DNA of 34,178 nucleotides, from assembly GCA_022510955.1 (NCBI GenBank), contig JAFLSM010000006.1, positions 1-34,178 of the forward strand. Direction: 5' to 3'. Position 1 is the stretch's first letter; each line of letters begins with the position of its first letter. The translations under genes were made by a program, and so were the position numbers. Shown piece by piece: positions 23,701 through 32,869 of the stretch. The notes beneath the pieces are model-generated. The model was not told the origin of the DNA, ran no database searches, and worked only from the letters and a program-made list of their open reading frames with translations. The DNA comes from Ruminococcus sp. (GTDB lineage: Bacteria; Bacillota; Clostridia; Oscillospirales; Acutalibacteraceae).

Positions 23701-23767
23701 ACCGCACGATATGATTCTGCGGTACTACTTAGAATCAGGGCGGTATATTTTATGTAGAGCCCTGATT
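23701..23767 (+). terminator. Tandem hairpins after the 266-residue gene
   Basis: ACCGCA / TGCGGT (23701-23723) and AATCAGGGC / GCCCTGATT (23733-23767) are two perfect stems, the first 11 bases past the stop. Neither is followed by a clean T-run, so they may be a processed 3' end or a weak terminator. Confidence 0.45.
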
Positions 23768-23806
23768 ACTCATAATTTACTGCAAATAAAAATTTTGGAA
23801 AAAGTA

Positions 23807-23835
23807 TTGACTTATTTACACGAATATGATAGAAT
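23807..23835 (+). promoter_or_regulatory. Promoter of the rpmG-secE-nusG cluster
   Basis: TTGACT (23807-23812) and TAGAAT (23830-23835), 17 bases apart. The ~75-base leader to rpmG has a GGGGC/GCCC-type stem. Confidence 0.65.
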
Positions 23836-23917
23836 ATTTGTACCTCTGAAAGGGGCTTATTTTTTGTGCCCTATTGAGGGAGGCTAAAATATTCCGAAAT
23901 AACCGGGAGGTGCCGTT

Positions 23918-24067
23918 ATGAGAGTTAAAATCACATTGGCCTGCACAGAGTGCAAACAGCGTAATTACAACACAATGAAGAACAAGAAAAACAGTCCTGA
24001 CAGACTTGAAATGAACAAGTACTGCCGTTTCTGTAAGAAACACACTCTTCACAAAGAAACAAAATAA
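23918..24067 (+). CDS. rpmG: 50S ribosomal protein L33
   Basis: A 49-residue product, [19 protein letters not shown] at the N-terminus, then [16 protein letters not shown] at the C-terminus, is the usual L33 with four cysteines (CTEC, CRFC) for zinc. GGGAGGTG precedes the ATG. Position before secE-nusG is conserved in Firmicutes. Confidence 0.96.
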   Translation: MRVKITLACTECKQRNYNTMKNKKNSPDRLEMNKYCRFCKKHTLHKETK

Positions 24068-24079
24068 TGGAGGTACATC

Positions 24080-24346
24080 ATGGCTGACAAAAAGCTTGAT
24101 ACAAAAAAGGCTGACTCAAAAAAGTCTGCCAAGAAAAGCAAAAAGCCAAATGCTTTTAAAAGGCTTTTAAAGTACCTATCCGCATGTAAGGGTGAGTTAA
24201 AGAAAATAACTTGGCCGACAGTAAGACAAACAACAAAGAATTTCGGTATTGTAATTGCCGTTATCATTGTTATGGGTATCTTCCTGTTTGCTCTTGACCA
24301 GGGCTTATATGCTCTGCTTGGCTTGGTTATGGATACTTCTGCATAA
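24080..24346 (+). CDS. secE: Protein translocase subunit SecE
   Basis: The 88-residue protein has a Lys-rich N-terminal extension, then the conserved amphipathic region (FKRLLKYLSACKGELKKITWPTVRQT, WP motif) and one C-terminal membrane helix (about 55-82). It is the essential clamp subunit of the SecYEG channel. GGAGGT precedes the ATG, 12 bases after rpmG. Confidence 0.96.
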   Translation: MADKKLDTKKADSKKSAKKSKKPNAFKRLLKYLSACKGELKKITWPTVRQTTKNFGIVIAVIIVMGIFLFALDQGLYALLGLVMDTSA

Positions 24347-24388
24347 TTCTGTGTTATTACTTTTATACTTGCGAAAGGAGAAGTTATA

Positions 24389-24922
24389 ATGGCAGAATCA
24401 GAAGCAAAATGGTATGTCGTTCATACCTATTCAGGCTATGAAAACAAGGTAGCTGCTGACCTTATGTCAACTGCTGAAAACAGAAATCTCAAGGATATGA
24501 TTGTTGATGTCAAGATTCCTACCGAGATTGTTACTGAAACAGACGGTGAGAAAACCAAAGAGGTTGAGGTTAAGCTTTATCCTGCATATGTTTTCGTTAA
24601 GATGATTTACACTGATGAAACTTGGTATGTAGTCCGCAACATAAGAGGTTGCACGGGTTTTGTTGGTCCGGGATCAAAGCCTGTTCCGCTTACCGAAGCA
24701 GAAGTTTACAGAATGGGTGTTGAAGTTCGTTCAGTTAAAATCCCATATTCTGTTGGAGATTCGGTACGAATTATTGACGGTCCTTTTGAGGACTATGTTG
24801 GTGTGGTTGATGAAATTAACACCGAAAAAGAATATGTCCGAGTTATTGTGTCTGGCTTTGGACGAGAAACACCTGTTGAGCTTGAGCTTAATCAGGTTGA
24901 AGTAATTGAAGACATAGATTAA
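24389..24922 (+). CDS. nusG: Transcription factor NusG
   Basis: The 177-residue protein has the NGN domain (WYVVHTYSGYENKVAADL to ~115, YPAYVFVKM, RNIRGCTGFVG) and a C-terminal KOW domain (GDSVRIIDGPFEDYVGVVDEI). It binds RNA polymerase and modulates pausing and termination. AAAGGAG precedes the ATG. It links SecE to the ribosomal-protein genes. Confidence 0.97.
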   Translation: MAESEAKWYVVHTYSGYENKVAADLMSTAENRNLKDMIVDVKIPTEIVTETDGEKTKEVEVKLYPAYVFVKMIYTDETWYVVRNIRGCTGFVGPGSKPVPLTEAEVYRMGVEVRSVKIPYSVGDSVRIIDGPFEDYVGVVDEINTEKEYVRVIVSGFGRETPVELELNQVEVIEDID

Positions 24923-24970
24923 TTTAAAAATAATCAGCCAATCGGCTTTTTATTGGGAGCATAGCTCCCT

Positions 24971-25012
24971 GTGGGAGGAACCCTACACAGTGGCGTTCCG
25001 CAATTTACCACG
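24971..25012 (+). promoter_or_regulatory. L1-type regulatory hairpin upstream of rplK
   Basis: GTGG/CCAC outer stem, a GAG versus GCAATTTA asymmetric loop and a GGAAC/GTTCC inner stem. The same arrangement recurs at 25468-25495. This is the form expected for a mimic of the 23S rRNA site of L1, which represses its own operon in other bacteria. A separate GGGAGC/GCTCCC hairpin lies just upstream. Confidence 0.62.
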
Positions 25013-25033
25013 AATTTTGGAGGTGCAAAAACA

Positions 25034-25459
25034 ATGGCTCAGAAGGTTGTAGGTTTAATCAAACTTCAGATCCCTGCCGGAAAAGCTACTCCGGCTCCAC
25101 CAGTTGGTCCAGCTCTTGGTCAGCACGGTGTAAACATTGTTGCGTTCACAAAGGATTTTAATGAGCGTACAAAGAATGATATTGGTCTTATTATCCCTGT
25201 TGTAATCACAGTATATGCTGACCGTTCATTCACATTTATTACAAAGACTCCACCTGCAGCAGTTCTTCTTAAGAAGGCTTGCGGTATTGAAAGTGGTTCT
25301 GGTGTACCAAACAAGACTAAGGTTGCTCAGATTACTCGTGAGCAGATTAACAAGATTGCAGAGCAGAAGATGCCTGACCTTAATGCAGGTTCTATCGAGG
25401 CTGCTGCAAGTATGATTGCCGGTACAGCAAGAAGCATGGGTATTACAGTAGTTGACTAA
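25034..25459 (+). CDS. rplK: 50S ribosomal protein L11
   Basis: The start is the ATG at 25034 with GGAGGTG ten bases upstream; a longer reading to 24971 covers the leader hairpin. The 141-residue protein is standard L11: N-domain [23 protein letters not shown] with the proline-rich loop, [14 protein letters not shown], and the C-terminal RNA-binding domain. It forms the GTPase-associated centre. Confidence 0.98.
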   Translation: MAQKVVGLIKLQIPAGKATPAPPVGPALGQHGVNIVAFTKDFNERTKNDIGLIIPVVITVYADRSFTFITKTPPAAVLLKKACGIESGSGVPNKTKVAQITREQINKIAEQKMPDLNAGSIEAAASMIAGTARSMGITVVD

Positions 25460-25467
25460 TTAATCCG

Positions 25468-25495
25468 GGTGGGAGGATTTTTCCGATTGACCACC
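25468..25495 (+). promoter_or_regulatory. Second L1-type hairpin, between rplK and rplA
   Basis: GGTGG/CCACC outer stem, GAG versus GATTGA loop and a short GGA/TCC inner stem, the same plan as at 24971-25012 and ending about 20 bases before the rplA start. Two sites in one operon would let L1 control rplA separately. Confidence 0.58.
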
Positions 25496-25514
25496 TAACA
25501 ATGGAGGAAAACTG

Positions 25515-26210
25515 ATGAAACACGGTAAGAAATATGTTGACGCTGCTAAGCTCGTTGACAGAACTAAATTATATGATACAGCTGAGGCTCTTGAAACTGT
25601 AATCAAAACAGCTCCTGCTAAGTTTGATGAAACAGTTGAGCTTCACATTAAGCTTGGTGTTGACAGCCGTCATGCTGATCAGCAGGTAAGAGGTGCTGTT
25701 GTTCTTCCTAACGGCACAGGTAAAAATGTTAGAGTTCTTGCTATTTGTAAGGGCGCTAACGAAGATTTGGCTAAGGAAGCAGGCGCTGACTATGTTGGTG
25801 CAGAGGATATGACACAGAAGATTCAGCAGGAAAACTGGATGGACTTTGATGTTCTTATCACAACTCCTGACTGCATGGGTCTTGTAGGTCGTCTTGGTAG
25901 AATCCTTGGTCCTCGTGGTCTTATGCCAAACCCAAAGGCTGGTACTGTTACTCCTGACATTGCTAAAGCTGTTAGAGAAGCAAAGGCTGGTAAAATCGAG
26001 TATCGTCTTGACAAAACAAACATCATTCACTGCCCAATCGGTAAGGTTAGCTTTGGTGCTGACAAGCTTGGTGAAAACCTTGACACTCTTATGGATGCAG
26101 TTGTTAAGGCTAAGCCTGCTGCTGCAAAGGGTCAGTACATTCGCTCAGTTGCTGTTACATCAACAATGGGCCCAAGTGTAAGAATCAACCCAACAAAGTT
26201 TGGTATTTGA
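25515..26210 (+). CDS. rplA: 50S ribosomal protein L1
   Basis: The 231-residue protein has all L1 marks: [47 protein letters not shown] and the C-terminal [12 protein letters not shown]. It binds 23S rRNA at the L1 stalk and, by precedent, its own mRNA. GGAGGAAAACTG precedes the ATG. Confidence 0.98.
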   Translation: MKHGKKYVDAAKLVDRTKLYDTAEALETVIKTAPAKFDETVELHIKLGVDSRHADQQVRGAVVLPNGTGKNVRVLAICKGANEDLAKEAGADYVGAEDMTQKIQQENWMDFDVLITTPDCMGLVGRLGRILGPRGLMPNPKAGTVTPDIAKAVREAKAGKIEYRLDKTNIIHCPIGKVSFGADKLGENLDTLMDAVVKAKPAAAKGQYIRSVAVTSTMGPSVRINPTKFGI

Positions 26211-26254
26211 TTTAATACTTTTTAATATTTAAGTTATTTACACTTTCGTGTGAA

Positions 26255-26383
26255 TATAAATTCGCTGTTCTAAAGACAGCAGGTGCAATAGCATAAAGGG
26301 ATTTCCCACCTGCCGAGGAAGATGCAAATTATACTATTGTTTTGTATTTTTGCAGCCGTCCGAGGTTCGGGCGGCTGTTTTTT
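26255..26383 (+). promoter_or_regulatory. L10 leader with attenuator hairpin
   Basis: GACAGCAGGTGCAATAGC...AAGGGATTTCCCACCTGCCGAGG is the conserved fold of the ribosomal L10 leader, bound by L10(L12)4 in other bacteria. A strong hairpin follows (26353-26377, CAGCCG..CGGCTG) with T6, placed as an attenuator between leader and rplJ. Confidence 0.88.
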
Positions 26384-26420
26384 GAACTGCGTATAAAAAT
26401 TTTTGGAGGTGAATTTAGTC

Positions 26421-26981
26421 TTGCCAAGTCAAAATGTTTTAGAGCAGAAAAAAGCTATTGTTGCTGAGCTTTCTGAGAGACTTAAAAACTCAATCACTGG
26501 TTTGGTTGTTTGCTATGAGGGTATCAACACTGAGGATGATACAAAGCTCAGAAAGGAACTTAGAGAGAATAATGTTCAGTACACTGTTGTAAAGAACACA
26601 CTTCTTTCTCGTGCTTGTGATGAAGTTGGTCTTGAGGATATCAAGCCGGTTCTCGAGGGCACAACAGCTCTTGCAACAAGTGACAGCGAATACGCTGCCG
26701 CAGCAAGAATTCTTTGTGGTTATGCAAAGGATCATGAAAACTTTAAGGTAAAGTCAGGCTATCTTGACGGTGCAGTAATTGATATGGATACTATCACATC
26801 CCTTTCTAAGCTCCCATCAAGAGATGTTCTTCTTGCAAATGTTCTTGGTGCATTCCAGGCACCAATCGCTTCTTTCGCACGTGCCGTACAGGCTGTTGTT
26901 GATAAGGGCGGTGTTGAAGCTTGTTTAGCAGATGTAGCTGCTGAAGAGGCTCCTGCTGAGGAAGCTCCTGCAGCAGAATAA
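26421..26981 (+). CDS. rplJ: 50S ribosomal protein L10
   Basis: The start is the TTG at 26421 with GGAGGTG nine bases upstream; the longer reading from 26403 puts the RBS inside the gene. The 186-residue protein has the L10 N-domain (QKKAIVAELSERLKNS, VVKNTLLSRA, EGTTALA) and an Ala/Glu-rich tail. It anchors the L7/L12 stalk and regulates its own synthesis. Confidence 0.96.
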   Translation: MPSQNVLEQKKAIVAELSERLKNSITGLVVCYEGINTEDDTKLRKELRENNVQYTVVKNTLLSRACDEVGLEDIKPVLEGTTALATSDSEYAAAARILCGYAKDHENFKVKSGYLDGAVIDMDTITSLSKLPSRDVLLANVLGAFQAPIASFARAVQAVVDKGGVEACLADVAAEEAPAEEAPAAE

Positions 26982-27035
26982 TTTCTGCAAATAATTTTTA
27001 AAAATAACTATTTTCTATATTGGAGGTAAATTAAA

Positions 27036-27413
27036 ATGGCATCAGAAAAGATTACTGCTATTATTGAAGAATTAAAGGGCCTCACAGTTCTTGAGCTTTC
27101 AGAGCTCGTTCACGCTGTTGAGGATGAGTTTGGTGTATCAGCTGCTGCTGCAGTTGCAGTTGCTGGTCCTGCTGCTGACGGTGGCGCTGCTGCTGCTGAG
27201 CAGACAGAGTTTGATGTAGTTCTTAAGTCAGCTGGTAGCAACAAGATTGCTGTTATTAAGGCTGTTCGTGAGGCTACAGGTCTTGGTCTTAAGGAAGCAA
27301 AGGCTCTCGTAGACGAGGCTCCTAAGACACTTAAGGAAGCTGCTTCTAAGGAAGAGGCTGAAGAGTTAAAGTCTAAGCTCGAGGCTGCAGGTGCAGAGAT
27401 CGAGTTGAAGTAA
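27036..27413 (+). CDS. rplL: 50S ribosomal protein L7/L12
   Basis: The 125-residue protein has an N-terminal dimer helix ([21 protein letters not shown]), an Ala/Gly-rich hinge and the C-domain ([38 protein letters not shown]). It recruits GTPase factors. TTGGAGGTAAATTAAA precedes the ATG. Confidence 0.98.
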   Translation: MASEKITAIIEELKGLTVLELSELVHAVEDEFGVSAAAAVAVAGPAADGGAAAAEQTEFDVVLKSAGSNKIAVIKAVREATGLGLKEAKALVDEAPKTLKEAASKEEAEELKSKLEAAGAEIELK

Positions 27414-27432
27414 TTTAACTTCTAAACATATT

Positions 27433-27457
27433 AAACCCGACCTTTTGGTCGGGTTTT
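27433..27457 (+). terminator. Terminator of the ribosomal-protein operon
   Basis: AAACCCGACC / GGTCGGGTTT, TTTT loop, then a T-run, 19 bases after rplL. The rest of the gap to 27647 shows nothing I can support. Confidence 0.95.
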
Positions 27458-27647
27458 TGTTTTATAGGAAATTATCTGTACTTGTAGTCAGGCACAAAAG
27501 AGCATTTTATATGTTGCTATCTACTATGATAGGGCAGGTACCTACTGATTTATATTTTAATAAGGTTATCTTCTCAAGATTCAAAAGTAATTTAATATGA
27601 TAGTCAAGCGGAATATAGATATTAAATGTAATAGCATAATAAAAAGC

Positions 27648-27673
27648 AGGGATGAACAAATTTGTTCATCCCT
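27648..27673 (-). terminator. Terminator of metA
   Basis: A perfect 26-bp palindrome (AGGGATGAACAAA / TTTGTTCATCCCT) 6 bases past the metA stop; on the minus strand it is followed by GCTTTTTATT. Confidence 0.88.
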
Positions 27674-27679
27674 GAAAAT

Positions 27680-28612
27680 TTAATGCGGATATTTAACAAG
27701 TAGATCATGCAAGTCGTACGGAGTTGCCTGATATACAAAGTAGTTAAGCCAATTTGTATAAAGCAAAGTTGCGTTGCTACGCCACTTCATAGGCGGTGTT
27801 TGATCTATATCATCATTTGGAAAATAATTATATGGAAGTTGTGGATTAATTCCCTTATTTCGGTCACGGAAATATTCATTTGCCAGAGTTTCTCGGTCAT
27901 ACTCAGCGTGACCGGTAACAAACACTTGTCTGCCCGACTTACTGCAAACAACGCTTACGCCTGCCTCTTTCGAAGTTGCAAGTATTTCAAGCTCATTGAC
28001 CTTGCGGATATCATCCTCGTACACAGTTGTATACCGAGAATGAGGTATCACAAAGCAGTCGTCAAACCCTCGAACCAAGGGGTGGAGTGGGTCAAGAATT
28101 TTGTGATTGTACACTCCGCTTAATTTTTTGTTCAACATATGTTTCTTTATACCATAATGATAATAAAGTCCTGCTTGCGCACCCCAACAAATATGAAATG
28201 TGGAAAATACATTGTGCTTTGACCATTCCATGATGTCACACAATTCTTCCCAGTAATCAACTTCCTCAAAGTCCATCTGTTCTACAGGCGCACCTGTGAT
28301 AATCATACCGTCAAAGGTTTCATTTTGTATTTGATTAAAGGTTTTGTAAAAAGTGGTAAGGTGATGAGGTGAAGTGTTCTTCGATTTGTGAGAAGCCATT
28401 TGCAGTAACTCAATATCAACCTGCAAAGGACTATTGCCCAAAAGTCTTAAAAGCTGTGTTTCAGTTTCAATTTTAGTAGGCATAAGGTTTAAAATTATAA
28501 TTTTAAGAGGTCTTATGTCCTGTTTAAGTGCTACTTCGTTTGGCATAACAAAGATATTTTCAGATTCAAGCACCTTAAATGCAGGCAAATTGCTATTTAC
28601 TTTAATTGGCAT
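27680..28612 (-). CDS. metA: Homoserine O-acetyltransferase, MetA type
   Basis: The ATG at 28612 has AAGGTGG upstream; a longer frame to 28723 has no RBS. The 310-residue enzyme activates homoserine for methionine synthesis. Cys142 in HICWGAQAG is the nucleophile, and GHAEYDRE carries the His/Glu of the triad. Residue 111 (GAPVEQ) is Glu, the state reported for acetyl-CoA users such as the Bacillus enzyme; Gly here marks succinyl-CoA users. So despite the common name 'succinyltransferase' acetylation is likely. No SAM riboswitch is seen upstream. Confidence 0.95.
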   Translation of the reverse strand: MPIKVNSNLPAFKVLESENIFVMPNEVALKQDIRPLKIIILNLMPTKIETETQLLRLLGNSPLQVDIELLQMASHKSKNTSPHHLTTFYKTFNQIQNETFDGMIITGAPVEQMDFEEVDYWEELCDIMEWSKHNVFSTFHICWGAQAGLYYHYGIKKHMLNKKLSGVYNHKILDPLHPLVRGFDDCFVIPHSRYTTVYEDDIRKVNELEILATSKEAGVSVVCSKSGRQVFVTGHAEYDRETLANEYFRDRNKGINPQLPYNYFPNDDIDQTPPMKWRSNATLLYTNWLNYFVYQATPYDLHDLLVKYPH

Positions 28613-28929
28613 ATTTCTCACCACCTTTTTTCTCGACGCTACATAAGTATTCCTTAATATGTAACCGTTCAAACACGAAGATTTACTTCGGTTGTATGAT
28701 AATAATCCATATGTTACTATCAAAAGTTTATTTATGTTTTAATATAGATAAATTGTTTTTATGATATTTTCCTTCACAAATAATGCATAGGGACATGGTG
28801 TATCCCTACAATTTGATAAATATGAAAATATTAGATGTGGATTTATGATGTTTAATATACAATATAAGTCTGAATTTTAGGAAACTGCATTATAAATTTA
28901 CATAAAGCATATGATGCGAAAGAAAAAGA
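28613..28929. other. 317-base intergenic region, metA to proS
   Basis: AT-rich. On the minus strand TTGATA...TATCAT (16-base spacer, near 28720-28695) is a weak promoter candidate for metA, followed by short leader stems (CGAAG/CTTCG). No reading frame, known riboswitch or clear proS terminator is visible. Confidence 0.4.
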
Positions 28930-30369
28930 TTAATATTGCTTACCCCAGAATACCATATGCTTTGCAGGCTTGCCACAGCATACGCAGGTATCAGCAAGAT
29001 GTTCTTCTTCAAATGGGATACATCTGCTCTTAACACCGCCTGTTTCTTCCTTTAACTTTTCCTCGCAAGCAGTTTCACCGCACCACATAGCCTTAATAAA
29101 GCCAGGATGATTTTTTGCGGTGTCAATAAATTCTTCATAGCTTGTTGCTGTGAATGTTTTTTCCTCTGTATTTTTGAGAGCACGGTTATACATATCGTTA
29201 TGTATTGTTACTAAAAGCTCTGTGATGAATTCAGTGAGATTTTCAAGCGGAACAAATGCCTTTTCTCTTGTGTCACGGCGAACAACTACACACTGGTTTT
29301 TCTCGATATCCTTAGGACCGATTTCAACTCTTACAGGCACGCCCTTCATCTCATATTCTGCAAATTTCCAGCCCGGAGCGTGGTCTGAATCGTCAAGCTT
29401 AACTCTGAAGTTCTTTTGAAGTTCTTTTTTTAGTTCAAAAGCCTTATCCAGCACGCCTTCCTTGTGCTGAGCAACAGGAATGATTGCAACCTGAATCGGA
29501 GAAATCTTTGGAGGAAGAACAAGACCGTCATCATCACTGTGTACCATAATAAGAGCACCAATCATACGGGTTGAAACGCCCCAGGAAGTTTGGTGTGGAT
29601 AATGTTGCTTGTTATCTCTGCCTGTGTAGGTAATGTCAAAGCTCTTTGCAAAGCCGTCACCGAAATAATGTGATGTTCCGCCCTGCAAAGCAACACCGTT
29701 GTGCATCATTGGCTCGATAGTATATGTTTCCTCTGCACCAGCGAACTTTTCCTTTTCAGTCTTTTTGCCGATAACAGCAGGAATTGCAAGGGTTTCCTTA
29801 TAAAAATCATTGTAAACATGAAGCATTCTGAGTGTTTCTTCTTTTGCCTCTTCTGCGGTTTCGTGCATTGTATGGCCTTCCTGCCACAAAAACTCTGAGG
29901 TTCTGAGGAACGGACGGGTAGTTTTTTCCCATCTTACAACACTGCACCACTGGTTGTAAAGCTTTGGAAGATCACGGTATGTATTTATGATCTTTTTATA
30001 ATGCTCACAGAAGAGTGTTTCTGATGTAGGACGAACGCAAAGGCGTTCAGCAAGCTTTTCCTGACCGCCGACAGTAACCCACGCACACTCAGGAGCAAAG
30101 CCCTCAACATGATCCTTTTCTTTTTGTAAAAGGCTTTCAGGAATAAACATAGGCATATAAACATTTTCGTGACCTGTTTCTTTGAAACGGCGGTCAAGGT
30201 CAGCCTGAATATTTTCCCAAATTGCGTAGCCGTATGGTCTGATAACCATACAACCCTTAACACCTGAATAATCTATAAGTTCAGCTTTTTTAACGATGTC
30301 TGTATACCATTTTGCAAAGTCTTCATCTCTGCTTGTAATGGCTTCTACCATTTTTTTATTGTTTGCCAT
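28930..30369 (-). CDS. proS: Prolyl-tRNA synthetase, archaeal/eukaryal type
   Basis: Start at 30369 with GGAGGG seven bases upstream; a longer TTG reading to 30399 is rejected. The 479-residue class II enzyme charges tRNA-Pro. Visible: motif 1 region ([17 protein letters not shown]), [14 protein letters not shown] and [27 protein letters not shown] (motif 2), [21 protein letters not shown] (motif 3), anticodon domain, and a C-terminal zinc-binding end ([18 protein letters not shown], preceded by further cysteines). No editing insertion is present, so this is the short type found in archaea and many Clostridia. Confidence 0.97.
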   Translation of the reverse strand: MANNKKMVEAITSRDEDFAKWYTDIVKKAELIDYSGVKGCMVIRPYGYAIWENIQADLDRRFKETGHENVYMPMFIPESLLQKEKDHVEGFAPECAWVTVGGQEKLAERLCVRPTSETLFCEHYKKIINTYRDLPKLYNQWCSVVRWEKTTRPFLRTSEFLWQEGHTMHETAEEAKEETLRMLHVYNDFYKETLAIPAVIGKKTEKEKFAGAEETYTIEPMMHNGVALQGGTSHYFGDGFAKSFDITYTGRDNKQHYPHQTSWGVSTRMIGALIMVHSDDDGLVLPPKISPIQVAIIPVAQHKEGVLDKAFELKKELQKNFRVKLDDSDHAPGWKFAEYEMKGVPVRVEIGPKDIEKNQCVVVRRDTREKAFVPLENLTEFITELLVTIHNDMYNRALKNTEEKTFTATSYEEFIDTAKNHPGFIKAMWCGETACEEKLKEETGGVKSRCIPFEEEHLADTCVCCGKPAKHMVFWGKQY

Positions 30370-30510
30370 AGCATAGCCCTCCACAATAACTTTATTCAAT
30401 ATGTAATTCTTTCTAATTATATAACATTTCTATTATACAATAAATTCAGATTTTTTCAAGGTATAATCAAAATTTAAAGGACATACTCGGGTAAAATTTA
30501 ATAATATCAA

Positions 30511-30600
30511 AAAAGCAGTCGGTGGGCTGCACTTTTCCAAGCAGACAGCACAATATAAAAACACCATTTTGTGCCCGACTGTTTCCGAGCAGTTTACAAT
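30511..30600 (+). repeat. Dispersed intergenic element, copy 3
   Basis: AAGCAG, then GGTGGGCTGCACTTTTCC, AAGCAGACAGCA, an ATATAAAAACA spacer and the closing ACTG...GCAGT hairpin: the same block order as copies 1 and 2, but on the plus strand. It lies opposite to its flanking genes (proS and a lipoprotein gene, both minus). A longer pairing (CAGTCGG..GCAC / GTGC..CGACTG) is also possible here. Confidence 0.65.
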
Positions 30601-30610
30601 AAAGCAAAAA

Positions 30611-30634
30611 AGGGACGAGTGCAAAATCGTCCCT
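30611..30634 (-). terminator. Terminator of the small lipoprotein gene
   Basis: AGGGACGA / TCGTCCCT, 8-nt loop, followed by TTTTTT on the minus strand, 12 bases past the stop. Confidence 0.9.
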
Positions 30635-30646
30635 CAGATTAAAAAT

Positions 30647-31030
30647 CTATCTTTTTCTGGTAAAGCTGATTTGCATAGGATTATTTTCATAGTTAAGCGA
30701 ATAGGTAATTATTCCCGCTTCATAAATCAGCTTTTGTTCTTCGTTATTGATAATAATGTCAACCGAAGTACCGTTAAAAGAGTATGTGCAGTCGTGAGAA
30801 ATACCGGTCAGAGTGACAGTACACTTACTGTTGGCTTCAAATGTAAGGTAAAATTGCTCTTCATCAAGCCCAAGTGTTGAATAGTGAACAGTTGTTCCGT
30901 TAATTGTAGCGGTTGAAGGTACCCAGTCGCCTATAATTTCGCTGTTTTTATCATCACCGCAACCGCTAATAATTAATGAAAGAGTAAAAGTGCAAATGCA
31001 AAACAAAATAATCGCAATTTTTCTTCTCAT
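30647..31030 (-). CDS. Small lipoprotein with a lipocalin-like domain
   Basis: The ATG at 31030 (GGGGAT upstream, a weak RBS) gives 127 residues: MRRK start, hydrophobic helix and lipobox IISGC (Cys about 24), so it is an exported, lipid-anchored protein. The rest is a string of beta strands beginning GDWVPSTATINGT, with TFEANSKCTVTLTG and YSFNGTSVDI, as in small lipocalin-like/DUF5640-type domains of gut Firmicutes. Function unknown. Alone, between glyQS and proS, with its own terminator. Confidence 0.72.
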   Translation of the reverse strand: MRRKIAIILFCICTFTLSLIISGCGDDKNSEIIGDWVPSTATINGTTVHYSTLGLDEEQFYLTFEANSKCTVTLTGISHDCTYSFNGTSVDIIINNEEQKLIYEAGIITYSLNYENNPMQISFTRKR

Positions 31031-31201
31031 ATGTACCAATCCCCATATTTTATGGGATAATTGTAGCATAATACTGTTTTTTAGTCAATGTTTTGCAACG
31101 CTTCATAAGTTTGTTTTAATACATAAACATTATTTTATATGATGAAGTTTGTTCATATGTTAAATATTATAAATATCTGTTAAATTTATTCATTGCAAGA
31201 A

Positions 31202-31232
31202 AAAAGTCGATATCAACACGATACCGACTTTT
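31202..31232 (-). terminator. Terminator of glyQS
   Basis: AAAAGTCGATATC / GATACCGACTTTT (one wobble) with a 5-nt loop, followed by a T-run on the minus strand, 21 bases past the stop. Confidence 0.9.
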
Positions 31233-31253
31233 AATGTTTATTATTTGATAAAA

Positions 31254-32633
31254 TTAAAATTTGATTTTGCTTGAAATATATTCCTCAAGCTTATCAATAG
31301 AAATTCTTTCCTGTTGCATTGTGTCACGGTCACGAACAGTAACACAACCGTCTTCGGCAGATTCAAAGTCATATGTAATGCAGAATGGTGTGCCGATTTC
31401 GTCCTGTCTTCTGTAACGCTTGCCTATTGAACCTGTTTCATCAAAGTCAGTCATAAATGATTTGCTTAACTTCTCACATACTTCCCAAGCTTGGTCAGAA
31501 AGCTTTTTAGAAAGAGGTAAAACAGCTGCTTTGTATGGTGCAACTATTGGGCTTAAATGAAGAACAACTCTTGTGTCGTTTTTCTCTGCATCAATAACCT
31601 CTTCATCGTAAGCCTCGCAAAGAAGTGCAAGCACAGTTCTGTCAAGACCGTAAGTAGATTCAATGATAAACGGAATGAACTTTTCGTTGGTTACAGGATC
31701 AAGATAATCCATTTTCTGACCGCTGTACTCCTGATGTCTTGTCAGGTCAAAGTTAGTTCTGTTGTGGGTTCCGTTAATTTCTCCCCAGCCAAATGGGAAT
31801 AAAAATTCAATATCACAAGCGGCCTTTGCGTAGTGAGCCAGCTTTTCGTGATCGTGATAACGCAAATGCTCAGGTGCAATGCCAAGATCTTCAAAATACT
31901 TTTTGCCGTATTCCTTAAAATAATCATACAGATCAGTATCTGTACCTTCTTTGCAGAAAGTTTGGAATTCCATTTGTTCAAATTCAATCGTTCTGAAAGT
32001 GAAATTTCCCGGAGTGATTTCATTTCTGAAAGCCTTACCGATTTGTCCGATACTAAACGGCAGTTTAGCTCTCATTGTACGCTGAACATTGAGGAAGTTT
32101 ACATATTCTCCCTGCGCATTTTCCGGACGAAGATAAATGATGCTCTTACTGTTATTAGTAACGCCTCTGTATGTTTGGAACATCAGATTAAATTCTCTTA
32201 TATCGGTAAAATTATGTTTTCCGCAGTTTGGACATGGAATGCTGTTATCCTTAATATATTGAAACATTTCTTCCTTAGTCATACCGTCTGCGTGTGCGTC
32301 AGGATTGAAATCGTCAATAAGGTTATCAGCTCTGTGACGCATCTTACATTCCTTACAATCTAAAAGAGGATCTGAAAAAGATGCGACATGACCGCTTGCC
32401 TCCCAAACACGGGGATGCATAAGTATATCTGCATCAACCTCGTAGCTGTTCTTCCTTTCCTGAATAAACCTTTTTCTCCATGTATCCTTTACATTATTTT
32501 TTAGTCTTGATCCAAGTGGACCGTAGTCCCAAGTGTTTGCAAGACCACCGTAAATTTCCGAACCCGGGTAAATAAATCCTCTGTTTTTACAGAGTGCAAC
32601 AATTTTTTCCATAGTTTTTTTAGAGTTATCCAT
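31254..32633 (-). CDS. glyQS: Glycyl-tRNA synthetase, alpha2 type
   Basis: The 459-residue class II enzyme charges tRNA-Gly as a homodimer. Visible: RGFIYPGSEIYGGLANTWDYGPLGSRLKNN (motif 1 region), CPNCGKHNFTDIREFNLMFQT, RPENAQGEYVNFLN, FRNEITPGNFTFRTIEFEQMEFQ (motif 2), IESTYGLDRTVLALL (motif 3) and a C-terminal anticodon domain. This single-chain form replaces the alpha/beta tetramer of many bacteria. No T-box is seen in the 236-base gap upstream. Confidence 0.97.
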   Translation of the reverse strand: MDNSKKTMEKIVALCKNRGFIYPGSEIYGGLANTWDYGPLGSRLKNNVKDTWRKRFIQERKNSYEVDADILMHPRVWEASGHVASFSDPLLDCKECKMRHRADNLIDDFNPDAHADGMTKEEMFQYIKDNSIPCPNCGKHNFTDIREFNLMFQTYRGVTNNSKSIIYLRPENAQGEYVNFLNVQRTMRAKLPFSIGQIGKAFRNEITPGNFTFRTIEFEQMEFQTFCKEGTDTDLYDYFKEYGKKYFEDLGIAPEHLRYHDHEKLAHYAKAACDIEFLFPFGWGEINGTHNRTNFDLTRHQEYSGQKMDYLDPVTNEKFIPFIIESTYGLDRTVLALLCEAYDEEVIDAEKNDTRVVLHLSPIVAPYKAAVLPLSKKLSDQAWEVCEKLSKSFMTDFDETGSIGKRYRRQDEIGTPFCITYDFESAEDGCVTVRDRDTMQQERISIDKLEEYISSKIKF

Positions 32634-32788
32634 ATTTAATCCTCACTTTTAGAAAAGTATACAAGAAAATAATACTATTAAAAAACCTTTATGTCAAGAA
32701 AACAGATACTTTTTGCTTAATAAATAAATTACTATATATAATGAAAACGAAAAATGAAAAAATTTAAAGCAAAATTAACAAAAAGTAC

Positions 32789-32817
32789 TTGTAAAATTGA
32801 AGTATTTGATATATAAT
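32789..32817 (+). promoter_or_regulatory. Promoter of the secreted dockerin-like protein
   Basis: TTGTAA (32789-32794), 17-base spacer, TATAAT (32812-32817), about 50 bases before the ATG. Confidence 0.7.
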
Positions 32818-32869
32818 AAGGTTGCTCAAATATACTCAATTTTGAGAAAAAATTTTTTAAGGAGGAAAA

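Noticed and set aside
31833-32363. A 176-residue plus-strand ORF inside glyQS.
   Set aside because: Antisense shadow; the minus-strand frame carries all GlyRS motifs.
32634-32788. Possible T-box leader for glyQS.
   Set aside because: No T-box consensus (AGGGTGGNACCGCG) or specifier loop seen in the short gap; the same holds for argS and proS.
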